Below are positions 1 to 11,516 of a stretch of DNA of 64,000 bases, in pieces. Origin of the DNA: Beta vulgaris subsp. vulgaris. Its lineage: Eukaryota; Streptophyta; Magnoliopsida; Caryophyllales; Amaranthaceae. The notes beneath the pieces are model-generated. The model was not told the origin of the DNA, did not search any database, and saw nothing but the letters and a program-made list of their open reading frames with translations. Made by a program: the position numbers and the translations under genes. The stretch spans positions 45,721,173-45,785,172 of the forward strand of contig NC_079202.1 in assembly GCF_026745355.1 (NCBI RefSeq), written 5' to 3'. Numbering within the stretch: position 1 is the stretch's first letter; every line of letters begins with the position of its first letter.

Positions 1-591
1 CATCTACTAAAATACGTGTTTAGGGTTCTAACAGATGCCTTAGCCACGTGAATTGGCAACCCAAATAATTAGCTAGCTAGTTCAATACTTCTACTCCATA
101 TTTCTATAATGGGTGTATCGAACCATCTTCATTGGCTTCCCAAATTAATCTGCTGCTAGTTAGTGTCCTTGCTCTCTCTGTGTATATCTGATTGTTCAAT
201 TCCTCTGACTAGGTGATATTTAGAATTGGTGAAATATTAGGCTGTCTTGTTTCAACTTTTAGTAGTCAAGTTTCCCGAGTGTTCTGAATTTGACAAATAC
301 TTCATGATCTGGAATTAGTTATAACTGGACAAGACCATATGATTGCAGTAATCATCCAAGAAACATCAAAGTAGCATATATTTGTACGCGACGTGAAAGG
401 GCTGATCCCCAGTTGATCTTAATATCATAGTGGCGCATACATAAACATAATTTATTAGGATAAGGCTGATCACTTGAGCCTGAGTGATCTCATTCCTGAG
501 CCAGAAGCTTATGTTTTTTTTTTTTTTTTTTTTTTTTTGTTAATGTGAGAATTTTGGTAGTTGCTTACTTGCAGTTTATTTGTGACTGCAG
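1..591 (+). other. Intron or upstream part of the WD40 gene; no exon seen
   Basis: No open frame that continues the downstream WD40 protein is visible here. The stretch is AT-rich, has a long T run at about 514-538, and ends in a good acceptor (tgcag at 587-591). I read it as an intron of the gene whose 5' exons lie before the window. No promoter can be assigned. Confidence 0.6.
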
Positions 592-1868
592 CTGAGGGAT
601 CTGCTGTGGGCTACATCTAAACATGATGTTTATCTTATGCAAAACCATTCTGTCATGCACTGGTCTGCTTTACGTAAGAGAGGCAAAGAAGTGCTTAATG
701 TGGCAAGACCAATTATACCTACAACGGTCAGTTTCGTGATTTCATTTGTTTCAAGTATTTAAAAATTTTCAAGGTTGCATTGTTCTAAATTGTTGTCTGA
801 GAGTCAAAATTTGTGATGCATCACAGAAATGCCTCCGATCGCTTCCTCAACCCTTGTCTAGGGTACAAATTAGCACGATGTGTGTGAAGAATAATCTTTT
901 GGTAGCTGGTGGTTTTAATGGGGAGCTCATCTGCAAGGTATAATATGTCAGCTTTTATTCTTCTTTTACTTCAGTTTTACATGAACTCCATCTTGGTACA
1001 TTTTCTTTTTTTTGACAACCATCTTGTTACATATTTTTGTTTTCTCTCTTGTAGTACTTAAATCAGCAGGAAGTGGCATTTAGTACAAAATTAACGACGG
1101 AGGAAAATGCTATCACTAATTCCATAGATATGTTTCAAAGCCCTAGTGGTTCAAACTGGGTGGTAACTGGCAACAATGATGCTCAAGTCAGAGTTTTTGA
1201 TGCTGCAAACTTTGTTTGCTTCAACCGTTTTTGTTTCCCATGGTCTGTGAATGTGAGTATGAGCCACTCATGGCTTTGTTGTTGAATCCATCCCAACCCT
1301 AATACAAAACTAAAGATAATGATTTGAGGGATCTTTGCTGACTTATTTCCTTGCTTTTCTGTAGAACACCTCGGTTAGTCCAGATGGCAAGTTAATGGCT
1401 GTCCTTGGTGACAATGCAGACTGCTTGGTTTCTGATTCTCACACAGGGAAAGTCGTTGGTACCCTCAAAGGGCATGTTGATTATTCATTTGCTTCAGCTT
1501 GGCATCCTGATGGACAAATCTTGGCCACTGGAAATCAGGACACAACATGCAGACTCTGGGATATCCGAAACATGTCTCAGTCCTTTGCAACACTTAAGGG
1601 AAGAATGGGTGCTATAAGAGCATTGAAATTCACCTCAGATGGCCGGTTTATGGCCATGGCTGAGCCAGCCGACTTCGTTCATATCTTCGATACACAATCT
1701 GGTTTTGAGAAGGCGCAAGAAATTGATTTGTTTGGAGAGATTGCCGGAATTTCCTTCAGCCCCGACACTGAAGCATTGTTTGTTGGGGTTGCTGATCGGG
1801 CTTATGGTAGTGTGTTAGAGTTCAATAGAAAACATTATAGCAGAGGATACTTGGAGGCCATGTTTTAG
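592..1868 (+). CDS. WD40-repeat protein, 3' exons (5' end outside the window)
   Basis: Spliced plant gene; visible exons are 592-726, 827-937, 1055-1252 and 1365-1868, all in phase 0, with GT-AG introns of 100, 117 and 112 bases. The joined frame runs without a stop to TAG at 1866-1868 and gives about 315 residues. Seen: motifs such as STMCVK, VAGGFNGELICK, a GH...W pair beginning GHVDYSFASAWHPDG, and CRLWD, which closes a WD40 blade; further blades follow (FTSDGRFMAMAEP, ISFSPD). Known: this arrangement matches the plant transducin/WD40 proteins annotated as 'uncharacterized WD repeat-containing protein C2A9.03-like', whose biochemical role is not established. Inferred: a scaffold or adaptor beta-propeller. 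For exon 2 I chose the acceptor at 826 because an earlier one (773) would add a cysteine-rich stretch that breaks family similarity. The last exon is intact, so the gene is probably functional. The N-terminus is missing from the window. Confidence 0.88.
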
Positions 1869-2300
1869 GGAATGTGCCTCTTGCAAGTGTCTGCCAGAAG
1901 ACCTGTTGTTTCCAAGAGTGAGGATGTGAGATGCAGATAGTTGGACATAATAGTTGAAGCTTTTCTTTTTGTGCAATTTGCAGTTTGGAGGCATTATTTT
2001 TTTGGGCTGATGCCGGTGCCTTGTAAGTTGTAGTCATATAGTTCAGTTTTCGGCTGGTTTTTGTTACAATCGGTTTTTCGTCTTTTTTTTTTTGTGCCTT
2101 GCTCGATTGTGGAAGGAGTGTGTTTTGTTAGGTCTGTTCTGATTGTAGGTGGGAAATTATCTTGTTTATATTTGTGCTTCTAGTTTCTGATCGCATGAGA
2201 AAATGTAAAAAATATCTTGTTCTTGGGGGATGTTTTTTCAATAGATACTTTGTATATCAAAAAATTTCAATGTGAGATTGTGTAAATGGTGGTTGAAATC
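1869..2300 (+). other. Probable 3' UTR of the WD40 gene
   Basis: T-rich, non-coding sequence directly after the WD40 stop, with several T tracts and no competing open frame. The exact polyadenylation site cannot be placed from sequence alone. Confidence 0.5.
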
Positions 2301-4004
2301 ATTTTTGTGTTTTACTGATATCTCATTCTTTATTTTATTTTATTTCATTATGGATTATGTCTGGTGCCTTGTAATCCATTTACCTAAGTTGACCTTTTAG
2401 ATGGATCAAACAGTTCGTGCATGTTTGGCTTAAGTCAATGGAATTGGATATTTAGAGAGTGAATGCCAACAATAACTATTAGTGTGTTGCCATAGAAATT
2501 TGACACGGCTATAAATTAATGGAAATACTATAGTTACTCTTATATACTTGAAAACCATTAATCTATTTCTTATACCAAACATGTAATTGTAAATTTTAAA
2601 AATCTCATACAAATATTCCCCTTAAGTATTTTAAGTTTTGACTGGAAAATGCTAGATAAGTACAAAATAACTTGGTAAAGATAATCCAACCAATCATGAT
2701 GATGGAACGTTTTAGATGTTACTATCTAAATTAGTTTCGGACAAGTTAAATTAAGTAGTAATGCTTGATCAGTGTTACCTTGAAGTTGTATTAAGTGTGT
2801 ACATTTTCTTTTCTTTCGTATTTGATTTGTATACAATAATACAAGTGACAAGGATAAGGTTTAATTATTGATCTTAGATTTCAATTCTTTGGATTATATC
2901 AACTAAAATAGCTAATTTTCACACACCAATGGATGTTGAAAACATAGAATAATCAATCACAAATTATTATAAAAGACGGTCTAATTTTAATATAAAATTA
3001 TACAATCCAAGCCTATATTCTCCTAACAAGTCTATTTCATTTCTCTCGAACCTAACACTATTTCTAGGTATCTTGCACCATCCTAGTTGTCCATTCTCTT
3101 CTCCTCCCTTTGTTTCCTTTTGAATCTCGAATTACAACAAACAATTATAAAAAATAGTCTGACATTCTTATGGAGTGGATTGAATTAGTTACTAAATGGA
3201 TTAAATTAGCCACTAAATGAATTAAAGAATGTTAAAACTAACTACATTAAGCAGGTCACTAAATAGATTAAAATGATCACTAAATAGATTAAAGTAGTCA
3301 TTATATTAAGCAAGATGTTCCATTCTCTCCTTAACATTGGGCTTGGACCGCGCCTACTTTTAAATTAAAAGTAGACGATTTCTTACCAAATCAACTGATA
3401 ATCAATTTTTTGGAGAAAAGGAATTACCAAATATTTTTGAGGGGTGAATTGAAATTATTTAAATTCATATTCTTTGTGCCTATATGAGCCATGAGGTTTA
3501 ACTTGGTTATTGACACAAATCATAGTGGATAGAAGTTCTAGCATAGAACTACATCTGATCATAATTTAATATTTTTTTTCATCCATATATTGGGTCCATT
3601 GATCATGATTCGGTGAGTCACACATGAATTCTAAAAGAGGTGTACTCTTTATTTTTGCAATACCAGGCCACGTCTTTCTTTGTGTAGGGCTATATGCCAC
3701 GTGGCCCACATCTGCCATATATGCTGCTCAACTTTTATATATTGCCCCACAATTACTTAAAATTGCCTTCTAAAAAAATTGAAATTACATATATAATCTT
3801 TCTCTTTTCTTTCTTAAATTACCACCATCGTACCATCCCTCTCACCTCTTGCCTGGCTGCCACCACCACCCACCCACCTCACTCCACCACCCTCACCTCC
3901 ACTTCCTTCGTCACCCACAACCACCACCACCTTCGCGCGTCACGTCGCACAGAACCACCACCACCTTTGCAGCGTCACGTTGCACACAACCACCACTACC
4001 TTTG
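2301..4004. other. AT-rich intergenic DNA
   Basis: No supported gene. A degenerate short repeat of the type cactaaatagattaaa recurs about five times at 3180-3310. From about 3845 the + strand becomes rich in CCA/ACC triplets leading into the palindrome at 4005. Open frames here are by-products of that triplet bias. Confidence 0.6.
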
Positions 4005-4132
4005 CGTAACCCAAAAGTGTGTGAATTTTTTTTATAACGGCGAACGTCCGGCCAGGACGTTCTAGCCATGGCGCAAACGTCCTGGCCGGACGTTCGCCAT
4101 TATAAAAAATTTCAAATGCTTTTGGGTTACGC
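4005..4132. repeat. Long near-perfect palindrome with GC-rich core
   Basis: Two arms of about 57 bases (4005-4061 and 4076-4132) are inverted copies of each other around a 14-base spacer. The inner part of each arm contains GAACGTCCGGCCAGGACGTT or its complement. The outer part contains GCGTAACCCAAAAG and its complement CTTTTGGGTTACGC. Outside the arms the left flank is CCA-rich and the right flank GGT-rich, so the fold-back extends further at lower similarity. A transcript would form a long hairpin. No target duplication or transposase was found, so I cannot say whether it is a fold-back transposon or a young hairpin RNA locus. Confidence 0.8.
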
Positions 4133-4189
4133 GGCTGTGGTGGACGACATTAGGTGACGGCGGTGGAGGTCGCAAGCAATGAAAAGGTA

Positions 4190-4345
4190 GGTGGTGGTGG
4201 TGGAGGTGGTGGGTGGTGTGGAAAAGAGGAGAGGGTGAAATGGCAGTAGGTTGGTGGTGGTGGCGGTGGAGTGGTGTGGAAAAGAGGAGATGGTGAAATG
4301 ACAGTAAGTTGGTGGTGGTGGGTGGTGTGGAAAAGGGGAAAGGAT
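4190..4345. repeat. GGT-rich minisatellite, about 2.5 units
   Basis: Units of roughly 55-60 bases begin ggtgtggaaaag near 4216, 4274 and 4325. They carry the shared words ggtgaaatg and cagta, separated by ggtggtggtgg. The long proline/histidine/threonine frames on the opposite strand result from this repeat and are not genes. Confidence 0.65.
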
Positions 4346-5449
4346 ATCATACTCATAATACATATGGGAATATGATAAAATTTGTAAATTTTAATAGAAG
4401 AGGAGAGAGAAACCACCCTTACAGTAAAACCTTAATTCTTTATTCAATAATAAGCTAAAATTAATAACAAAACTTTAGGGAGTGAGTTGTTAAATAAGGA
4501 AAGAACTATAAAACGGAGTATCAACTTAATCGTTGTCGTTTTTGCCAAGTTGCTTAATGAGGAATTATACCACAAACTCATTCATGAGAAGAACGTATCA
4601 CTATGAAGCAGATGGATTAAGAAGTTTTTTTTGTAGTAGATAACGTTAGTTGATGCACACTAATATGACTTTTTAGCCTTAGTTATCGTGTTATCGTAGT
4701 AAATCTACATTTGTCTTATACTAATTATGTTTACACTCTTTAATTAATTTAGGTAACCTGAAGTTGATCTTAGTAATGGTTAGATATGTTATTATGTTAA
4801 TAACCTTTGCTTTTCATTTTTCAAACCGACCAAAATATTAACATCGACAAGTTTTTGAGAGCGATTTGCATGACATATTATTGAATTAAGCCAATGCATA
4901 AACTTCTGAAAGCGGTTTGTGACAAGTGGCAACAAGTGAGCTTTAGTTTCATTGTGTGAGATGAGGTGGGTAGGGCTTAATGTTTGGGCCTTGGACAGTT
5001 GGACTGGGCCCTGAGATAGGCAAATCCTATAGGCTTACTTCTATGGACCAAAAAAGAAGCTACAATAGCATGACAGCATATATGAGATTTAAGTCTTTTT
5101 TTTTTTTTTTTTTATAAGAGATGAAGTCTAGTTACTAAAGGTAGTTAGTCATACTCGATCTTTTTTTCTTTTTTCATTACTGCTCCACTTTGTCTTTTAC
5201 ATCTCAAATCCACAAATTTTAATATGTTTAAGTCTCAGTGAGTGAAGTCCATAAAAAAATGTAAATTTATGAAAGAATATGTCAAAACAAACTCAACGAC
5301 ATATTATATAATAACATTTATATTTATGTATTTGGAAATAGCTAGGATCAAAGTGATTAAGAGCAACTAATAGAATGAAAGGAGTATTCAGTATGAATTA
5401 GACAAGTTAGTTCACCTGTATTAGTGTTCATCATGTAGGACAAATATGG
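4346..5449. other. AT-rich intergenic DNA left of the Tat element
   Basis: No gene supported. T run at about 5094-5113. The last five bases (5445-5449, TATGG) are the left copy of the Tat target-site duplication. Confidence 0.6.
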
Positions 5450-5894
5450 TGTTCCGGTATGGGATAAATTACAGGGTTTTGAACCGTTAAGTCCTTGTAT
5501 TGAAGCCGGTTTGGATCACTGCAAAAGAGAGTAAGTAAACTAGCCTCGGGGGTTGATCCGAGGAACGCCCCTCCGATGCCTAAGTCAGTATTTGGGTAAA
5601 GCCGGTAGCTCTCAAGTACAATGTATTGGGATTCGTGAACGTACCTCATGACTCAGATCAACGGAGTATTTATAGGGACCCGGATAAGCCCATATATGGG
5701 TTGGGCCCGGTATTTGCGGGAAATATCCCCAAGAATATTCCCTTAGGATATATTCTTATCTTTTACTGAAAGTATATCTTTTAGGCCCGTAGGCACTGGA
5801 GATATAGGCTGGATCCAAGCCCAGGATCGTAAGCCCAAAAGCTACTAAACCGGTATTATGAAAACCGGTATGGAACTTAGTCTGCCCCCATACA
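5450..5894 (-). repeat. 3' LTR of the Tat element
   Basis: 445 bases, TGTTCCGG...CCCATACA on the + strand. It matches 16812-17254 throughout with about 9 substitutions. It is preceded by TATGG and followed inward by a purine tract on the minus strand. Confidence 0.95.
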
Positions 5895-5910
5895 ACTAGC
5901 CCCCAAGCCA
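5895..5910 (-). other. Polypurine tract of the Tat element
   Basis: On the minus strand the bases next to the 3' LTR read CTTGGGGGCTAGT, a G-rich tract in the position where plus-strand DNA synthesis is primed. Confidence 0.7.
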
Positions 5911-7741
5911 GTATGACTAGCATAGACATATCCTGCTTTGTAGGTTTTGAACCGTTAAGGGACATGCTGACTTACTTCTGGCGGGAGAATGCGAAACGTT
6001 GGCCAGAGAATTCCAACCGTTGCCTCGAGCTGCGCGCCTGCATTAAGAGCTCTCCAGGAGCAACTGCTTTACAGCTGGGTGCTACTAAATTACACGTGGC
6101 ATGATCAGGACGGGAAGACGAAGAGTCACTTAATCTCGACCGCGACTTCCTCTATAAATACCTCTTGGGCGCCCGCTTCCCTCATTTTGCATTTTATCTC
6201 TCTTGCGTTTGATTTCATAACGGACTTTCTCTCTCTAACTCCCCTTTTTGCGCTCTTGACGGTTGTGCGCGACTTCTCCTTCCAGCCTCACGCTATTTGT
6301 TGATTTCGGTGCTTTTACTCCTCGCATTCCTACTTCCAGGTATTTTATCGAAACTTTTTCCATCTTTCATACCGTCTTATTTATAATGTCTTCCAATTCC
6401 GAGAACTCTGACTCACAAAATATCTCCAAAAGCCCTTCCGTCATGACGAAAAGTGACGTAGATTCTGATAGTACCTCCCTTAGATCTGTGGGGGTTAATG
6501 ATTCACCCATGCCTGATCCCGGCCATGAACATAGGATCAATAGCCAGAGAGACTGTAGTGTTTCCGGTAGACAAGAGGATGAACCGGCCATTCGTGCCTC
6601 CCCCTTGGGGATAGTGGTAGGACAAGCTGAGGCTTTAGGGGTGAATGCCTATGGACAATACGGGACCATGGTAGGTTTAGCGGAACATTCCCCAGAGCTA
6701 TTTCCTTCCGGTAAGCCCCCCATCCACCGTTCTACTTTTGAGATTGGTGAGACTTCCCGCAGACCGGTTCCTAGGGAAATTCCGGTTTCTCCTGTGCACT
6801 CGGATGCCGTTGAGAGCATAGAGAGGTATGTGGCGGAATCTGACGAGGAGTCCACTACCTTAGAGGATGAGGATGATTCAGACCGGGATGACCCTCCGGA
6901 AGTTATTCCTGAGGAGTCAGATGAGGATAACTTAGCAGAACTGTTCATGCCGCCTAGTGACGAAGGTTGTGCCGCCGGTGTTCAGTTGGATAGCGGCTGG
7001 GCCGACACTTGCCGAAAGAGCAAGTTCCTTATCAAGGGCCCGAAATATTTTGCTTTCCCTAAGGGATACCGACTGGTACTCCCGGCTGAAGGGAGCCGTG
7101 TCACGGATTGCCCTTCCGGCCATGTGGCTATTTATGCCCATATGCTTGATTTTGGGATGAGATTTCCCTTGGACCCTTTCTTTGTAAAAATTTTTAAAGC
7201 CTGGAACATATGCTTGGCCTAATTTACCCCCCTAGAATGGCGGAACCTGATGGCTTATGCCTGGGTGGTTCATTACAAGGGATTCCCCGAGACCCTGAAC
7301 CTCTTTCGTAAGCTGCATTGGATTAAGGATGATGGCTCTGCCAAAGGTAAGGGGGCCGGGAAGAAGAAAAGAGCCCGGGATGATGAGCTCGAAGGCCGGG
7401 GTGGATGGATGTCCTTATATACTAAGGCGGGAAAGTTAACGGTATATCCCAAACCGAGTTCTCTCAAACTCTGGAGAGGCCGGTTTTTCTGGGTGCATGT
7501 ACCGGATGATTTCCCCTGAGGCGTTAGTGGACGAAGCCTCGCTCTTGGATGGAGCACATAAGAGACAGGGGCTTAACTCGCAGGGAGAGAGAGGCGTATG
7601 ATTTCTTTGCGTCTGACTCCATCCCAGCCTTACGAGGCAAAAAGAGGATACCGGTTCCCAAGTACTGGCTTCCTCATGCCAACTATGTGTTTACGAACCC
7701 TGCTCTGTCGGCCTTAGGTTTCTACGAGTCTGATCCCTATG

Positions 7742-7842
7742 GTGTGTTTATGTTTCTGCTTTGATTTTCTGCTTTTGCCGTTGTATTTTTATTTCTGAAA
7801 TGTACTAATTGTGATTCCTTCTTTGTTGTTTTCTATTTTCAG
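7742..7842 (+). other. Candidate intron 1 of the antisense ORF
   Basis: gtgtgt donor and a pyrimidine-rich ttctattttcag acceptor. Removing it restores one continuous frame across a stop codon that would otherwise end the protein at about 7764. Confidence 0.6.
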
Positions 7843-8536
7843 GCCGGGACTTTTTAATCTGCGAGGCTCTTCACGTCGATCGGAAATACCGACCGCTTAG
7901 TAACATGCCTCCCAAGCCTCATCGTCGATTCGTTCCTATTCAACTACCGGCTGGCGGTGGTCGAGGAGGCCGCGGAGGTCGAGGGAATGACCGGAATTCC
8001 GGTCCTGACGAGGACTCCAGGGATTCCAAGCCCCTGTTGCGCCGTCAGGCCGAGGTCGTTGCTCAGAAAGGAAGTCTGAGCAGCACAACGAGGAGCCGCC
8101 GGCAAAGAGGTCTGCTTCTAAGGCGAGCAAGGAGAAGGAAATCCCTGCTGCCATGTCTACCCTCCTTCTTACCGGCCGAGTAGCCGAAGTGGGCAGCTCT
8201 TCTTTGCGGCCCAAAATCTACAAGCAATTGACTCTGCCGAAAATGGTTCCCGGATTAGAGTCTTTTGCCAAGCCCAGAAAGGTGGGCTTCTTGGAGCGAA
8301 CCCGGATGGAAATACCGGATATTTTGAAGAAACGCTGGACTCGCTCTCCAGTAAAGAACGGAGAGAAGTTCGATCCAAAGCTGAACGTTTTGGACGACGA
8401 ATCTCTGTTGTTGGACCGTCCGTTAGAGGGCGGGAACTTGGGCTATCGTATTTTGAAAGCTATGCAGCTTAAATACGATATACCGGTGGACGAGGTGTAC
8501 ACGCTGGCGGCAACGCATGCGCACAACCTGGCCCTG

Positions 8537-8632
8537 GTAAGCTAAGCCTCCTGTTTTTTCTTTTCTTTGTCTTTTCAAGTGTGCTATCGGAAGTTTTTTT
8601 GTACTAACTTCTTGTTAATTTGCCTTTGTCAG
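8537..8632 (+). other. Candidate intron 2 of the antisense ORF
   Basis: gtaagc donor and tttgtcag acceptor, 96 bases, T-rich between them. Splicing joins two reading frames that are both well conserved in character. Confidence 0.65.
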
Positions 8633-8750
8633 TCGGCCCAGTCCGGTAAAGAGCTCTGTGACTTCTACCGGTACTTTCAGACTTCTTACTTCAATGAAGT
8701 AAAGGAGAACAAGGAGGTGAGAGGCCGGATTGCTGTCAAGGAGCAAGAGC

Positions 8751-10103
8751 TGGTAGGCGTGTCGCGCACCTAACAAAAATAAATAACCTAACTAATCCTC
8801 CTAACTATGTAGTAGGGTAAGTCAGAGTCGATCCCACAGAGAGAAAGCTGTTCTATGATTAGCCCTTAAATAACGGTAAGACTAAGGGGATTAATATCAA
8901 GAATAATGGTGGAATTAAACTATACTAATCAATATAAAAATAAAAGACTTCTACAGTTAAGTATCCCCACTAGCATGAAATATACAAAATAATTTCTACC
9001 CCAAACTAATAAATTAAATGTTCACAAGGAAAAGTACACCCTATAAAGTACCATAAACCTCTCCCGAGTATCTATGGCTTCTCTAATATGCATTCAAGCC
9101 TACTCCCGTGGAATCATGCAAATTAAAGACATTAAACACGGCACTTTAACTTCCTAACAATCCATTCTACCTACTCCCATGGAGAACTTCATGTCCTTAA
9201 TTGAAATACTCAAATCCGTCAAAATCCAACTCCCGTTGTGATCAAGACAATGGAATCATAACAATACTAGTTATCCCTAATCTAGTATTGGAATATGCAC
9301 AATCAATTAAGCAAGAACAATTAACAATTAATATGAGAATTTAAAGAAACAATCATGTATTAAACCATACTAGGGTTCAACTTAACCATAGATAAAAGAA
9401 ACTACTCTATCATGAAATAAATAATGAAATCTAAATCTATAAAGAAAAGCATAATCAAAGAAATCAACAAAAGAAACTAATAAAACTCATGAATTAATGA
9501 AAAAAGAATAAAAACTAGGGTTTACACTAAAAACTAGAGAGAAAGAAGAAGAGAGAAAACTAAAACCTAAAAACCAAGAAGTAACGTGAGAGGGAGGAGG
9601 AGAGAGAAAGAATGAAAACCTATCTAAACAAATATTCAATAACCTAATATGACTTGGAAAGTAATTTACAAAATAAGGAAAGTCTTAAATAAATCATTAA
9701 TAGGCGGATTAGTGATTCGCGCGTACACGTGGCAGATTCCAGCAGAAACAGTGCAATCTTCCGAAAGGCATAACTCCTTGACTAGAAGTCTCCTCGGGGC
9801 GTGCCACCTATCGTTGGAAAGCTCTTCAATTCTAGTTTCCAAATATGCTAGAATTACTCGATTCTAAGAATGACATCAAAAGTTACGATCATAAGAGTAG
9901 ACATGACTCTTTTTCACATTTCTTCTAATGATTTTCCGCTTCGTTTTTGCTCAAACTCGTACTATGACATATCCATACGATCCTTATGCATTGTAGCTTC
10001 CTTCCAAGTGCTCATAATCCTCAAGCTTAATTAATCATACTCCAAATATGTCCTCAATGCCTGAAATTCATCAAAAACAAGAAAACATACCGAATAGGAG
10101 AAC
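8751..10103. mobile_element. Solo LTR, Athila-like family, inside the antisense ORF
   Basis: Begins TGGTAGGCGTGTCGCGCACC, identical to the start of the LTRs at 37674 and 43354, and continues with alignable blocks (CTAACTATGTAGTAGGG, a block starting CTCCCGAGTA, CGTTGGAAAGCTCTT near 9812). No internal region follows: the antisense ORF resumes at GAGCGTGAGGCC (10104). The ORF reads ...CAAGAGC before and ...CGAGC after, an imperfect short duplication, so the right edge is uncertain by about 15 bases. It is diverged from the 37674 family, so it is a related subfamily or an older copy. Orientation by analogy: the element read on the minus strand. Confidence 0.8.
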
Positions 10104-10831
10104 GAGCGTGAGGCCGTGAAGGAGTACCAGAAGGGGATGGACTTCGTCTCTCGCTTACTAAATCGGTACAATGGCGGATGGTCAGCTGCCATGAGGTGCG
10201 TCCGGCATACCTTTCCGGACCTTGACTGGTCCAAGATTGAGGACGCCCATGGGCAGCAAGTTCATGGTCTACCGGTTGAGGGCGAAGTCTTAGACCCTGG
10301 TGTCACTGAGGCCGACATTGCCAACGCGGATCCCCGGGCGGAGTTCGAAGAGGACGAGGAGGCCGCCAACGACGCTGCTGAAGTTGCCAACACTGCTATC
10401 GGTAATGACAAATCGGAAGAGCAAGTGTAGTCGTTGACGGCTCTGAGGAAGAGGATCGTGCTGAGTAGATAGGCTTTTTCCTTCTTTCCCTCCCTTGCCC
10501 TTCTTGTATTGGGTCACTTTGTGGGTGGTGTGCTTTTTGCGATCATAACGTCTTTTCCCTTGCGCAGCCAAACTATCTTTATCGTTCTGTAAATCCGTTG
10601 CTCCTGTAATCGGTAGCTAGCTTTTGGTTTTACGGTCATGCCGTCTGTGGTTGACTGCTTAGTTTTAGGGCTGTAACGTTTTAGTTTGTTAAGGACAAAT
10701 ATATTTTTCAAGTATGGTGCCATTTTTATCACGTTTTTACCTTTGTTATCGGTTTAATCAATCATGCCTCCAATTCATTATTAGCGGCTTATTGCACGTT
10801 TTGATCAATTATTACCGTTAACTCGTATATT

Positions 10832-11350
10832 CCGGCAGATCCACGAAGGTCATTGACCGGTGTAACATTATTGATTGGTTCAGCAGATCCACTAAGGTCA
10901 TTGACTGACCAATCAATAACATTTAATTATTCATCCCGGCAGCGGCAGACCCATGAAGGTCATTGACCGGTTTAACACTATTGATTATTTCAGCAGATCC
11001 ACTAAGGTCATTGACTGACTAATCAATAATATTTAATTATTCATCCCGGCAGATCCACGAAGGTCATTGACCGATTTAACACTATTGATTAGTTCAGCGG
11101 ATCCACTAAGGTCATTGACTGACTAATCAATAATATTTAATTATTCATCCCGGCAGATCCACGAAGGTCATTGACCGGTTTAACACTATTGATTAGTTCA
11201 GCAGATCCACTAAGGTCATTGACTAACTAACCAATAGTATTTAATTATTCATCCCGGCAGATTCACGAAGGTCATTGACCGGTTTAACACTATTGATTAG
11301 TTCAGCAGATCCACTAAGGTTATTGACTGACTAACCAATAGTATTTAATT
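10832..11350. repeat. Tandem repeat, about 5 units of 104-110 bases, in the Tat 3' untranslated region
   Basis: Units start with CCGGCAGATCCACGAAGGTC or close variants near 10832, 10938, 11046, 11150 and 11254. Each unit has two related halves: a CGAAGGTCATTGACCGG half and a CTAAGGTCATTGACTGAC half, joined by ATTGATT and ending in ATTTAATTATTCATCC. It is therefore a dimeric repeat of an about 52-base ancestor. Tandem repeats at this place in Tat elements are known as a source of new satellites. Confidence 0.9.
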
Positions 11351-11516
11351 TGTTCTTCCAGTATTGAGACGTTGTGTGTGAAAGATGCTCATTTTATTAA
11401 AATAAAACGGCTCTTTTCGGTCATGCCGGAATTATTGCCTACAATGAACTTAGTAACTTTTTTCGGCATAAGCGCCTGATTATTAACTCTTACTGGCAAC
11501 ACTGCCTTTCTGCTAA

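Larger units (their letters stand above)
6386..10430 (+). pseudogene. Antisense ORF of the Tat element, 'putative gypsy type transposon' family, broken
   Basis: Lies opposite to gag-pol between pol and the 3' LTR. The first frame starts at ATG 6386 with an acidic, serine-rich N-terminus, then enters the conserved core (YFAFPKGYRL, GFPETLNLFRK, RFFWVHVPDDFP). I recognise this as the Pfam family called putative gypsy type transposon (Transposase_28); its function is unknown. Breaks: TAA at 7220-7222, TGA at 7517-7519 with a frame change, another frame change near 8070-8150, and a solo LTR at 8751-10103. Two GT-AG introns fit the protein: 7742-7842 (joins DPYG to RDFLICEAL) and 8537-8632 (joins HNLAL to SAQSGKE). 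The last part (10104-10430) continues as AVKEYQKGMDF and ends in an acidic tail. Its own start, introns and polarity suggest it was expressed from its own antisense promoter. Confidence 0.8.

Noticed and set aside
3694..4416. Proline/histidine-rich open frames on both strands around 3700-4416
   Set aside because: They follow from CCA/GGT triplet repeats and the palindrome; no conserved domain or codon pattern supports a gene.
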